Of a DNA stretch of 39,333 bases, positions 1 through 7,842 are shown piece after piece. A program made the translations under genes and the position numbers. A model generated the notes under the pieces. The model was not told where the DNA came from, made no database searches, and worked only from the letters and a program-made list of their open reading frames with translations. Within the stretch, counting starts at the first letter, position 1. Each line of letters starts with the position of its first letter. Origin of the DNA: Rhodospirillales bacterium (lineage in GTDB: Bacteria > Pseudomonadota > Alphaproteobacteria > Acetobacterales > Acetobacteraceae); the NCBI GenBank assembly GCA_025359905.1, contig JANYDF010000154.1:1-39333 (forward strand), read 5' to 3'.

Positions 1-231
1 CAGCGTGCTGCGCGGCGGCAGATCTTTCGGGATCGCCCTCCACTGGCAGCCCGTGCTGAGGATGTACATCAGCCCGTTGACAACCTCGCGCTCATCCACC
101 GAGCGTTTGTTGCCACCACGCTTGGCCGGCGGGATGTGCGGTGCCACATGCGTCCATTCCTCGCCGGTCACATCACTCGGGTAGCGCAGCTTGCTCCGGT
201 CATAGCGAGGCCGGTTCTCCGGCGTCCACAT
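1..231 (-). CDS. IS5-family transposase, N-terminal part (cut by window edge)
   Basis: The minus-strand frame opens with ATG at 231-229 and stays open to the window edge, giving 77 residues beginning MWTPENRPRYDRSKLRYPSD and ending near KDLPPRST. This is the N-terminal helix-turn-helix (DUF4096-type) region of IS5-family transposases of the IS427/IS1031 kind; the DDE catalytic core would lie off the left edge. The family mobilises the insertion sequence by cut-and-paste or copy-paste transposition using a DDE nuclease. It is read outward from the IS end near position 310. Whether the rest of the gene is intact, or split into two frames as is common in this group, cannot be seen. Confidence 0.9.
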   Translation of the reverse strand, partial: MWTPENRPRYDRSKLRYPSDVTGEEWTHVAPHIPPAKRGGNKRSVDEREVVNGLMYILSTGCQWRAIPKDLPPRSTL

Positions 232-310
232 CGGCAATCTCCTGCGAATCGCACCGCCGATAGCGAATCACAGGGCACTCAACAGATTCAAGTTGTTTCC
301 GGACAGACAC
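1..310 (-). mobile_element. IS5-family insertion sequence, one end
   Basis: This span holds the transposase start and about 80 bases of its leader. The outer boundary is placed near 310 for two reasons: the leader ends in a terminal-repeat-like GTTTCCGGACAGACA, and from 310 rightward the DNA matches, in inverted orientation, an unrelated intergenic repeat at 32436-32524, while left of 310 there is no match. The TAA at 311-313 could be the target triplet used by this family. The other end and the target duplication are outside the window. Confidence 0.7.
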
Positions 311-400
311 TAACACCGAGCGTTGGCATGGATCGCCGGGTCAAGCCCGGCGATGACGGTTCAATGGATCATGGATTCTCTCCCACGCGATTTGGTATTA
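310..400 (+). repeat. Palindrome-bearing intergenic repeat, family A, copy 1
   Basis: About 90 bases contain the palindromic core GCCGGGTCAAGCCCGGC and match the inverted copy at 32436-32524 along their whole length with roughly ten differences by eye. Such 'GTCAT-CCGGG-CCCGG' repeats are scattered through many alphaproteobacterial genomes and are often mis-translated as MDRRVKPGDD peptides. The IS element ends at or just inside its left edge, so the IS probably inserted into or beside this repeat. Confidence 0.85.
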
Positions 401-427
401 TTCAAAGCCCGACGAAGGAAAGCTCCG

Positions 428-955
428 ATGCTGCTGCGATGCCTGCCGCTGCTGTTTGCCGCTCTGCTTGCGGTTGCCGCTGGACCCTGCCTGGCCGAGC
501 CGCTCGCGGTGAAAACCGGGCTTTGGGAAACCGCCGGTTCCGGCGCACCGGCCACGGCGGCGCCGCAAATCCCGGAAAGCGCGCTGGCCAAGCTGACGCC
601 CGAGCAGCGCGCGATGGTGCAGCAGCGCATGGCTGCGGCGTCCAGCGGCGGCGGCGGCGGCACCAAAGTCTGCATCACCGAAGAATCGCGGCAAAAGGGC
701 ATCGGCGACCGCAGCCAGGGGCGTTGCACCCGCACGGTGCTCAGCAGCACCGCGCAGGCGCTGCAAATCCACATGGAGTGCACCGGCCCGTCGCAGGCCA
801 CCGGCACGCTGACCATCACAGCGGTCAATGCCGAAACCATCGACATGGTGACCGACATGACCGTGCTGCATAATGGGCAGCAGATGCCGGTGCATCGCAC
901 CACGCAAAGCCACTGGCTTGCCGCTGACTGCGGCAACGTCAAGCCAATGCCGTAA
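428..955 (+). CDS. Secreted DUF3617-family protein
   Basis: The 175-residue product starts with a hydrophobic signal peptide (MLLRCLPLLFAALLAVAAGP, cleavage near ALA|EP at about residue 23) and then has the 'VKTGLWE' motif typical of DUF3617 proteins, followed by a Gly-rich stretch and Cys residues near the middle and C-terminus. The ATG at 428 is chosen because a GAAGGAAAG ribosome site lies just upstream; upstream in-frame starts would translate the repeat. DUF3617 proteins are periplasmic and have no established biochemical role. The gene ends 3 bases from the convergent dipeptidase gene. Confidence 0.8.
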   Translation: MLLRCLPLLFAALLAVAAGPCLAEPLAVKTGLWETAGSGAPATAAPQIPESALAKLTPEQRAMVQQRMAAASSGGGGGTKVCITEESRQKGIGDRSQGRCTRTVLSSTAQALQIHMECTGPSQATGTLTITAVNAETIDMVTDMTVLHNGQQMPVHRTTQSHWLAADCGNVKPMP

Positions 956-958
956 GCG

Positions 959-2347
959 TCAGCCGCCCGCGAGGTGCCCCAGCAGCCGCACATGGCTGCG
1001 CAAGCCATGGCGGAAGCAGGACACCTCGAACTTTTCGTTCGGGCTATGGATCTGGTCGTCGTCCAGCCCGAAGCCCATCAGCAGGCTGTCGAGGCCCAGC
1101 AGCCGCTTCATGCTGCCGACCACCGGAATCGAGCCGCCGCAACCGGCCAGCACCGCCGGGCGGCCGTATTCCTCGGCCAGCGCCGCCCGGGCGGCGGCGA
1201 CGAACGGGCTGTCGCTCGGCACTTCGATGCCGGGGCCGTGCGCGAACTCGCTGACTGTCACCGTGGCGTCGGCCGGAATGTGGTCGCGCATGAAGCGCTT
1301 GAACGCCGCGATGATGGCCTGCGGGTTCTGGCCGGGCACGAGGCGGAAGCTCACCTTCGCTCCGGCTTCGGAGGCGATCACGGTTTTCGCGCCCGGCCCG
1401 GCATAGCCGCCCCAAATGCCGTTCACATCGCAGGTCGGCCGCGCCCATAGCCGCTCCAGCCCGCCGCGCCCGGTTTCGCCGGACGGGATCGACAGGCCGA
1501 TGCCGCCGAGAAACTTAGCTTCGTCGAAGCCAAGCGCTGCCCAGGCGGCAGCTTGGTCGGCCGGCACTTCGGCCACGCCGTCGTAGAAGCCGGGCAGGGC
1601 AACGCTGCCGCTGTCGTGGTGCAGTGCGGCCAGCGCGCGCGACAGCGCGTTGATCGGGTTCAGCGCCGAGCCGCCGAACATGCCGGAATGCAGATCGCGC
1701 GCAGCGGCCTTCACATCGACCTGCAAATACACCAGCCCGCGCAACGCGGTGGTGATCGCCGGAGTGTCGATGTCCCACATATTGGTGTCGCTGATCACTG
1801 CAATGTCCGCGCGCAGTTCGCCGCGATGCGCGGCGAGGAATGCTTCGAGGTTGACGCTGCCGACTTCCTCCTCGCCCTCGATCACCGCCGTCACCTGCAC
1901 CGGCAGGCTGCCGGTTTCGGCGTGCCAGGCGCGCATGGCGGCGAGCCACATGGCGACCTGGCCCTTGTCGTCGACCGCACCGCGCGCCACCACGCGCTTG
2001 CCGTGCGGGCCGTCCACGATCACCGGATCGAACGGCTTGCTGTGCCACAATTCCAGCGGCTCCGGCGGCTGCACGTCGTAGTGGCCATAGAACAGCAGAT
2101 GCGGCGCATTGCCGCCGGGGCCTTGGTGATGCGCCAGCACCACTGGATGGCCGGGCGTTTCCGCCAGCCGGGCGGTAAAGCCGAGCGATGCCAGATCGGC
2201 ACGCGCGAATTCGGCGGCGGCGCGGCAGTCGGCGGCATGTTTCGGCTGGGCGCTGACACTGGGAATGCGCAGCCAGTCCAGCCAGCGGCCCTGGTAGGCA
2301 TCGAACTCCGCCTCTACCCGCGCCAGCACCCGTTCGGTTACGCTCAT
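959..2347 (-). CDS. M20-family metallopeptidase / dipeptidase
   Basis: The 462-residue product is a zinc-dependent exopeptidase of the M20 ArgE/DapE/CPG2 family, closest in layout to cytosolic nonspecific dipeptidases (CN2/Dug1 type). Ligand motifs are visible: GHYDVQP (H89, catalytic D91), AVDDKG (D126), EGEEEVGS (catalytic E160, metal E161), SDTN (D187) and a C-terminal H434 in IHSPNEKF. The lid/dimerisation domain lies between about residues 200 and 330. There is no signal peptide, so it is cytoplasmic. It lies 41 bases downstream of the gamma-glutamyltransferase gene on the same strand, which suggests joint use in hydrolysing Cys-Gly or other dipeptides; the true substrate is not determinable from sequence. 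Confidence 0.93.
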   Translation of the reverse strand: MSVTERVLARVEAEFDAYQGRWLDWLRIPSVSAQPKHAADCRAAAEFARADLASLGFTARLAETPGHPVVLAHHQGPGGNAPHLLFYGHYDVQPPEPLELWHSKPFDPVIVDGPHGKRVVARGAVDDKGQVAMWLAAMRAWHAETGSLPVQVTAVIEGEEEVGSVNLEAFLAAHRGELRADIAVISDTNMWDIDTPAITTALRGLVYLQVDVKAAARDLHSGMFGGSALNPINALSRALAALHHDSGSVALPGFYDGVAEVPADQAAAWAALGFDEAKFLGGIGLSIPSGETGRGGLERLWARPTCDVNGIWGGYAGPGAKTVIASEAGAKVSFRLVPGQNPQAIIAAFKRFMRDHIPADATVTVSEFAHGPGIEVPSDSPFVAAARAALAEEYGRPAVLAGCGGSIPVVGSMKRLLGLDSLLMGFGLDDDQIHSPNEKFEVSCFRHGLRSHVRLLGHLAGG

Positions 2348-2388
2348 CGGCCTCGCTCCTGTTCGGTCATATCGCTAGACATTGGCGG

Positions 2389-4101
2389 CTAGTCGCCGAG
2401 CGCCACCCCGTCGCGGCGCGGATCGGCGGCCCCTTGCCAGCCGCGCGCGGTGCGCCGCGCGAACGCCGATCCAGAGGGCAGCGGTTCCGCTTCCGCTTGG
2501 TGCCCCATCGCGCGCAGCGCCGGCAGCAATTGCTCGGCCGTGGTGCCGGTCTCAACCGTCACGTGGTCGATATCGGCGGACGTGATATGCGGCCGGGCGA
2601 CCACCTCGGCCGGCGCACGCGCGCCGGGCAGCATGTCGAGCAGGGCGGCCGCGACGAAATCCGGCGTGCCCGGCCCGCCGCCGCTGCCGCCGAGCAGCAC
2701 GAGGCGGCCTTGGGCGTCGAACGCCATCACCGGCGCCTTCGGCGTGACCGGGCGCTTGTCCGGCTCCATATCGTTGGCGTAGCGCACGCCGCTCGGCGGC
2801 ATCGGCGCGAAATCGACCAGCGCGTTGTTCAGCGGCATGCCGCCCGCCAGCACGCGGGCACCGAAATTATGGGTCAGGCTGCTGGTCATGCTGACCGCAT
2901 TGCCCGCGCGGTCCACGACGACGACTTGGCTGGTCGCCGTGGTTGGCGCGCTCGGGTCATCGCGGCGGGCATCGCCCTGCTCCTGGCGCAAATTTCCTGG
3001 CTTGGGGTGCTGGAGCGCGCGGTCCGGCGCAATCAGCGCGGCACGGGCGGCGAGATAGGCCGGATCGAGCAGTTGCGCCACCGGCACCGGCACCCGGTCG
3101 GGGTCGCCCGCGAACCGCCGCCGGTCGGCCTGCGCCAGCCGCCCGGCATCGAGGAAGCGGTGGGCATATCCCGCATCGGATAAATCACCCGGCCCAGCCA
3201 TGGCGAGAATTTGCAGCGCCAGCAGCCCGCCAAACGATGGCGGCGGCGCGGTGCACAGCTTCCAGTCACGCCACTGGACGCACACCGGCGCTGGTTGTGT
3301 CACCGTGTAGCCGCGCAAATCCGCTTCGGTCAGCAGCGATGACTGCGGGCCGCGATTGAGCGCCGCCAGCATCTCACGCAGGCCGTCGCCAGCAAATAAT
3401 CCATCCGCGCCGCGCTGGGCCACCCGGCGCAATGTGGCGGCGTAGGCCGGATTACGCACGCTGGCGCCCACCGGCGGAACCACGCCGCCGTACAAGGCCA
3501 GCACGCTGGCATAGCTCGATGCCGCCGCAGGCGCGCTCAACAGCGTGTGCAGTGCGCGCGGCATCGGGAAACCGTCGTCCGCCAGCTTGATCGCTGGGGC
3601 AAACAACGCCGCCCATGGCAGCTTCCCGGCCGCGCGATGCGCCCCCCACAGCGCCGGCAGCGTGCCCGGCACGCCGACCGCGCCGCCGCCGTACATCACC
3701 TCCCCGGGGTCGAGCGGGCGGCCGGACGGATCGGCGTTCAGCCCGGCCGCCGCATTGTGTCCGGCGCGTGGCGTACCATCGAACACCGACAGCTTGGCCG
3801 CTGCCGCGTCCCAAACCAGTAACACGCTGCCGCCGCCCGGCCCGGAGGCTTGCGGCTCCACCAGACCCAGCACGGCCTGCGCTGCCACGGCAGCATCGAC
3901 GGCGGTGCCGCCCTGCTTAAGCACGGCCAGCGCCGCTTGGGACGCCAGCGGATTGGCGGTCACGGCGATTTCCGCCAGCCCGGCGGTGGAATTGTCCGCC
4001 GCTGGCGTGGACGGCGCAGGCGGTACGCAACCGCCCAGTGCCGCGAGCAGCAGCAGGACGGCAGGTTTGCGCCGGATAGCCAGTGAGTTCGGGACGTTCA
4101 T
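2389..4101 (-). CDS. ggt: Gamma-glutamyltransferase, lipoprotein-type
   Basis: The 570-residue N-terminal-nucleophile hydrolase transfers or hydrolyses gamma-glutamyl groups, for example from glutathione. It begins with a lipoprotein signal (LLLLAALGGC, lipid Cys at residue 25), so it is probably membrane-anchored in the periplasm. The self-cleavage/catalytic threonine is T390 in TATSQVVVVD, followed by GNAVSMTSSL and the LGGSGGG-like oxyanion loop near residue 470. The C-terminus carries the family's PSG...ARGWQGAADPRRDG signature. Length is normal. It heads a two-gene unit with the M20 dipeptidase. It diverges from the efflux gene at 4262, leaving about 160 bases for regulation. Confidence 0.95.
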   Translation of the reverse strand: MNVPNSLAIRRKPAVLLLLAALGGCVPPAPSTPAADNSTAGLAEIAVTANPLASQAALAVLKQGGTAVDAAVAAQAVLGLVEPQASGPGGGSVLLVWDAAAAKLSVFDGTPRAGHNAAAGLNADPSGRPLDPGEVMYGGGAVGVPGTLPALWGAHRAAGKLPWAALFAPAIKLADDGFPMPRALHTLLSAPAAASSYASVLALYGGVVPPVGASVRNPAYAATLRRVAQRGADGLFAGDGLREMLAALNRGPQSSLLTEADLRGYTVTQPAPVCVQWRDWKLCTAPPPSFGGLLALQILAMAGPGDLSDAGYAHRFLDAGRLAQADRRRFAGDPDRVPVPVAQLLDPAYLAARAALIAPDRALQHPKPGNLRQEQGDARRDDPSAPTTATSQVVVVDRAGNAVSMTSSLTHNFGARVLAGGMPLNNALVDFAPMPPSGVRYANDMEPDKRPVTPKAPVMAFDAQGRLVLLGGSGGGPGTPDFVAAALLDMLPGARAPAEVVARPHITSADIDHVTVETGTTAEQLLPALRAMGHQAEAEPLPSGSAFARRTARGWQGAADPRRDGVALGD

Positions 4102-4261
4102 CGCGGCGGCAGTTGAGCTTCATTTGGTGCGGCTGGCAATTCCGCCGCCGCTGCTTGGCTTTCACCCAAACGTGCGCGCGCCTCACCTGCGCGCCGCCCG
4201 CCGTTGACCGGTGATCCGCCGGGCATATCCTGAATATCACGATGGAATTGGAGTACGCCGC

Positions 4262-5830
4262 TTGCCAATCCAGCCGACAGGCCGATTGATCGCCATTGCC
4301 GCCGCTGCTGCCGTGCTGGCCGGTTGCACCAAAATGGGGCCGGATTTTGCCGCGCCAAAGCCGGGCGGCGTGCCAGCCTCATTCGTCAGCGCCTCGGCTG
4401 CCAAGCGTGTGGTGAGTGAGCCGGTGCCGGAACCGCCCGATCCGCATTGGTGGGTGCTGTTCCACGACCCGCAATTATCGGCACTGGAAGCGCGGGTCGC
4501 GGCGGGCAATCTGGATGTGCAGGTCGCACAACTGCGCCTCGCCGAAAGCCGCGCCTCGCTCGGAGTGGCGCGCGCCGCCGACGGGCCGGTGGTCAACGGC
4601 AACGCCAATGCCACGCGCCAGCAGCTCAGCCGCAACGGCGCGCTGTCGCTGGCCGGCGGCGGCAGCCCGGCCACTGCCAATAACGGCGCCAGCGGGACCA
4701 GCAACGCCAGCCCCAATGCCGGGTTGTTTCAGCCGTTCAACCTGTATCAAGCCGGATTCGATGCGTCGTGGGAGATCGACTTCTGGGGCCGGGTGAAGCG
4801 CAGCACCGAATCGGCTGGCGCCAGCGTTGCCGCCGCCGGTGAGGCGCAGCGCGAGACGCTGCTGGCAGCACTCGGCGAACTGGCGCGCGACTACGTGCAA
4901 TTGCGCGGCGTGCAGCGCAACCAGGAGATCACTCAGAGCAACCTCGGCACCGCGCAACAAAGCCTAAAACTCACCCAGGACCGCGCCGAGGGCGGTCTGA
5001 CCACCGATCTGGATGTCGCCAACGCTGCCGCCCAAGTGGCCAACACCGCCAGCCAGTTGCCGAATTTGCAGGCCCAGCAAGACCGGCTGATCAACGCCAT
5101 CACGCTGCTGCTCGGCCAGCCGCCGCAAAGCCTGCAGGCCGAACTGGCCACCGCGCACCCAATTCCGCCGGTGCCGCCGCGCGTGCCGGTCGGCCTGCCG
5201 TCTGAACTCGCCCGTCGCCGCCCGGACATTCGCCGGGCCGAGGCGCAACTGCATGCCGCGACCGCCGATATCGGGGTGGCGACGGCCGATTTCTATCCGC
5301 GCGTCACGCTGGGCGCGAGTGCGGCGATCCAGGCGACGCAGTTCAGGGATTTGGGCAACTGGGGACAATCCGACACCTGGGCGTTTGGGCCGAGCATCAG
5401 CCTGCCGATCTTCGAGGGCGGGCGGCTGCGCCGGATGCTGGAACTGCGCGAAGCCCAGCAGCAGGAAGCCGCCATCGTCTATCAGCGCACCGTGCTGGGC
5501 GCGCTGCATGACGTGGACAACGCCATCAGCGCCTACCGCGCCGAGCAACTGCGCCGCGTGCAATTGCAGGAATCGGCCACGCAAAGCCGCCGCGCGCTGA
5601 AACTGGCGCAGGACCGCTACGCGCAGGGTGTCGCCGACTTCCTCGCCGTGCTGGACGCCCAGCGCAGCGTGCTGGCGGCCGAGCAGGCCTTGACCGACAG
5701 CACCACCACGGTTTCGACCAATCTGGTGCAGATTTACAAGGCGCTCGGCGGTGGTTGGGAGAGCGATTTCCCCGAGGTTGCCGAACCGCCGGAAGAAGAC
5801 CTGTTGTCGCTGAAGAAACTTCTGCCGTAG
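4262..5830 (+). CDS. Outer-membrane efflux lipoprotein, NodT/OprM family
   Basis: The 522-residue TolC-like outer-membrane factor forms the exit duct of tripartite RND or MFS pumps. It has a lipobox VLAGC (C22 from the chosen start), the 'KMGPDF..P' mature N-terminus typical of the family, the two duplicated outer-membrane-factor repeats, and the conserved ELARRRPDIRRAEAQLHAAT and DRYAQGVADFLAVLDAQR helices. A TTG at 4262 is preferred because it sits 8 bases after a GGAG and leaves a short signal n-region; a GTG at 4211 would add 17 residues. No inner-membrane pump or adaptor gene is next to it, so its partner is encoded elsewhere. Confidence 0.92.
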   Translation: MPIQPTGRLIAIAAAAAVLAGCTKMGPDFAAPKPGGVPASFVSASAAKRVVSEPVPEPPDPHWWVLFHDPQLSALEARVAAGNLDVQVAQLRLAESRASLGVARAADGPVVNGNANATRQQLSRNGALSLAGGGSPATANNGASGTSNASPNAGLFQPFNLYQAGFDASWEIDFWGRVKRSTESAGASVAAAGEAQRETLLAALGELARDYVQLRGVQRNQEITQSNLGTAQQSLKLTQDRAEGGLTTDLDVANAAAQVANTASQLPNLQAQQDRLINAITLLLGQPPQSLQAELATAHPIPPVPPRVPVGLPSELARRRPDIRRAEAQLHAATADIGVATADFYPRVTLGASAAIQATQFRDLGNWGQSDTWAFGPSISLPIFEGGRLRRMLELREAQQQEAAIVYQRTVLGALHDVDNAISAYRAEQLRRVQLQESATQSRRALKLAQDRYAQGVADFLAVLDAQRSVLAAEQALTDSTTTVSTNLVQIYKALGGGWESDFPEVAEPPEEDLLSLKKLLP

Positions 5831-5839
5831 GCTTGCGCC

Positions 5840-6742
5840 ATGTACACCGGCCCCATCGTCGACCCGCATTTCCACTTCTGGGACCTCGGCATGCGCAAGC
5901 ATCCGTGGCTGCTGCCGTCGGAGGGTGGCGTGCAGGCGCTGGGCGGGCTGGACAAGCTGCGGCACGACCATCTGCCGGTCGACTATCTGGCCTCCGCCGC
6001 CGGGCAAAATGTCGTCGCCACTGTGCATATCGAGGCGCTGTGGGAATTCGGCGATGAGATCGGCGAGACATTGTGGCTCGAATCGTTGGACAAGACCGGC
6101 GGTTTGGCCGCGCGCTACATCGCTGCCGCGCCGTTCGGCACGCCGCGCGCCGCCGAAGTGATCGCGCAGCAAGCGGCGGTGAAGCGCGTCGCGGGCATCC
6201 GCGCCGTGCTCAGCTACCACCCGCACGAACCGGCGCGCAATTTCGCCCCGCGCGACGGCATTGCCTATGAACCGGCGTTCCGCGCCGACGTGGCGCGGCT
6301 GATCGGCCACGGGCTGATGCTGGAACTGATGATGTATCCGTATCAGCTTGCCGGCGTGCTCGACCTTGCCCGCGCGCTGCCGGATTTGCGGATTGTCGTG
6401 AACCACTGCGCCAGCCCGATCGACCGCGATCCGGCCGGCTTGCAGCGCTGGCGCGATTCGGTGCGGGCGTTGGCCGATCAGCCGAATATTCTGCTGAAAG
6501 TCTCCAATATCGGCGCCTACGACCCGACGCCGACCGAGCAGAGTGTGACCGGCGTGGCGCTGCACTGCATCAACAGCTTCGGGCCGGAGCGGGCGATGCT
6601 GGCGACCGACTGGCCGGTTTCTGGGCTGCACAGCACGTTCGCGGGGCTATACGACGAATTCCGCCGCATCACCGCCAGTTTCAGCGCCGCCGATCAGCGG
6701 GCGCTGTTCCACGATACGGCAAAGCGCGTTTACGCGATCTAA
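5840..6742 (+). CDS. Amidohydrolase family 2 (TIM-barrel metal-dependent hydrolase)
   Basis: The 300-residue product has the N-terminal metal-binding DPHFHFWD motif (H10, H12), a second conserved His in VVNHCASPIDRD and a catalytic Asp in ATDWPVSGL (D257). This is the pattern of amidohydrolase-2 proteins such as lactonases (2-pyrone-4,6-dicarboxylate or fuconolactone hydrolase types) and decarboxylases. It starts 9 bases after the efflux gene and may be co-transcribed, but no pathway context identifies its substrate. Its 3' end overlaps the convergent ADP-ribosylglycohydrolase gene by 4 bases. Confidence 0.88.
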   Translation: MYTGPIVDPHFHFWDLGMRKHPWLLPSEGGVQALGGLDKLRHDHLPVDYLASAAGQNVVATVHIEALWEFGDEIGETLWLESLDKTGGLAARYIAAAPFGTPRAAEVIAQQAAVKRVAGIRAVLSYHPHEPARNFAPRDGIAYEPAFRADVARLIGHGLMLELMMYPYQLAGVLDLARALPDLRIVVNHCASPIDRDPAGLQRWRDSVRALADQPNILLKVSNIGAYDPTPTEQSVTGVALHCINSFGPERAMLATDWPVSGLHSTFAGLYDEFRRITASFSAADQRALFHDTAKRVYAI

Positions 6743-7842
6743 CCAGCCCGGCGCTGGAACAAATCGCTGGCCAGTTGCTCGATCCTGTCCCGCCACGCCA
6801 GCCTCGCCAGCCATTCCGGCGGAATGGCGGACGCGCCATATAACGCTCCGGCCAACTGCCCGGCCACTGCGCCGACGCTGTCGGCATCATCGCCCAGGTT
6901 GGCCGCCAGCAGCACCGCATCACGGAAATTGCCGGTGTTCCACACCGACCACAGCGCCGCTTCCAGCGTGTGCACCACGTAGCCGCTCGACTGGATCTCA
7001 TCGCGCGACTTGCGGCGCCATTCTCCGGCCGAGATGAACAGCAGGTTCGGCGCCAGCGCCAGCACGCGCTGCCGCGTCGCTGCGTCCTTGTCCGCGCCAT
7101 TCAGCGCATCCACCAGATAGGAGACCAGCAGCGCGCAGGCGTCCAGGCATTCGACGGTGCCGTGCGTGGTGCGCGATTGCTTGATCGCACGGGCACGGGC
7201 CACGGCGCTATCGTTGGCCGAGATGATCGCCACCGGAGCGAGCCGGGCAATCGAGCCGTTGCCCGCCGTGTTGCCGTCCTCGCTGCCAGCCGATGCAATG
7301 CCGTCGCTGGCGAAGCGCCGAATGGCGCTGCTGGTGGCGTTGCCGATATCGAAGCAGCGCCCCGGCACGGTGTTTTCGCCCCGCTCCAGCCAGCCACGCA
7401 GCCGCGTCATCAGGTCGAACTGATCGACATCTGGGTTCACCAGCAGCGATTGCCCCAGGCAAAGCGCCATCGTGGTGTCGTCGGTCCATTCCCCCGGCTT
7501 CAGGTTGAACGGACCGCCGCCGGTCATGGCCGTGACTGGTGCGAAACTGCCGCGCGGCTTGAATTCGACCGAGGCCCCCACCGCATCGCCGACGGCAAGC
7601 CCGAGCAGGCAGCCCAGCGCGCGGTCGCGCGCGGCGGCAGCGTCCAGCTTCGGCCAATTGGCTGGCGGCAGGCGCGGATCGGCAGGCGCGGTGATGCCGG
7701 GCACCGTTGCGTCCGCCGTGGCCGACATGCGCTGAATCATTTCGCCCGACGGCGGCGGCAGCAGATAGTCGTATTGCTGCAGGCGCTGCGACAACGCGAC
7801 GATGGCCTGTTCCTCGGCCGATAGGTCGTTGCCGCTCATCAT
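6739..7842 (-). CDS. ADP-ribosylglycohydrolase (DraG-like) with N-terminal extension
   Basis: The 367-residue product belongs to the dinuclear-Mg ADP-ribosylglycohydrolase family, which removes ADP-ribose from proteins. The domain begins at about residue 72 (DRALGCLLGLAVGDAVGA) and carries both metal motifs, EWTDDT (T120, D121, D122) and NLGDDADS (D318, D319, D321), plus GNGSIARLAPVAI (195-206). About 70 residues precede the domain, including DYLLPPPSGEMIQRM, more than a minimal DraG protein needs. The start codon overlaps the upstream gene's stop (ATGA), so translation is probably coupled. Family knowledge: bacterial members reverse regulatory ADP-ribosylation (DraG) or act as immunity proteins to ADP-ribosylating toxins (Tri1). 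Inference: here it neutralises the adjacent transferase-like protein. Confidence 0.9.
   Translation of the reverse strand: MMSGNDLSAEEQAIVALSQRLQQYDYLLPPPSGEMIQRMSATADATVPGITAPADPRLPPANWPKLDAAAARDRALGCLLGLAVGDAVGASVEFKPRGSFAPVTAMTGGGPFNLKPGEWTDDTTMALCLGQSLLVNPDVDQFDLMTRLRGWLERGENTVPGRCFDIGNATSSAIRRFASDGIASAGSEDGNTAGNGSIARLAPVAIISANDSAVARARAIKQSRTTHGTVECLDACALLVSYLVDALNGADKDAATRQRVLALAPNLLFISAGEWRRKSRDEIQSSGYVVHTLEAALWSVWNTGNFRDAVLLAANLGDDADSVGAVAGQLAGALYGASAIPPEWLARLAWRDRIEQLASDLFQRRAG

Noticed and set aside
323-427. Peptide starting MAWIAGSSPAMTV ahead of the DUF3617 signal peptide, and similar MDRRVKPGDD peptides
   Set aside because: These are translations of the family A palindromic repeat, a frequent annotation artefact. 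The signal peptide and ribosome site place the start at 428.
4964-6631. A 555-codon open frame on the minus strand
   Set aside because: It is antisense to the efflux lipoprotein and amidohydrolase genes, is rich in Arg/His/Gln as expected for a shadow frame in GC-rich DNA, and matches no family.
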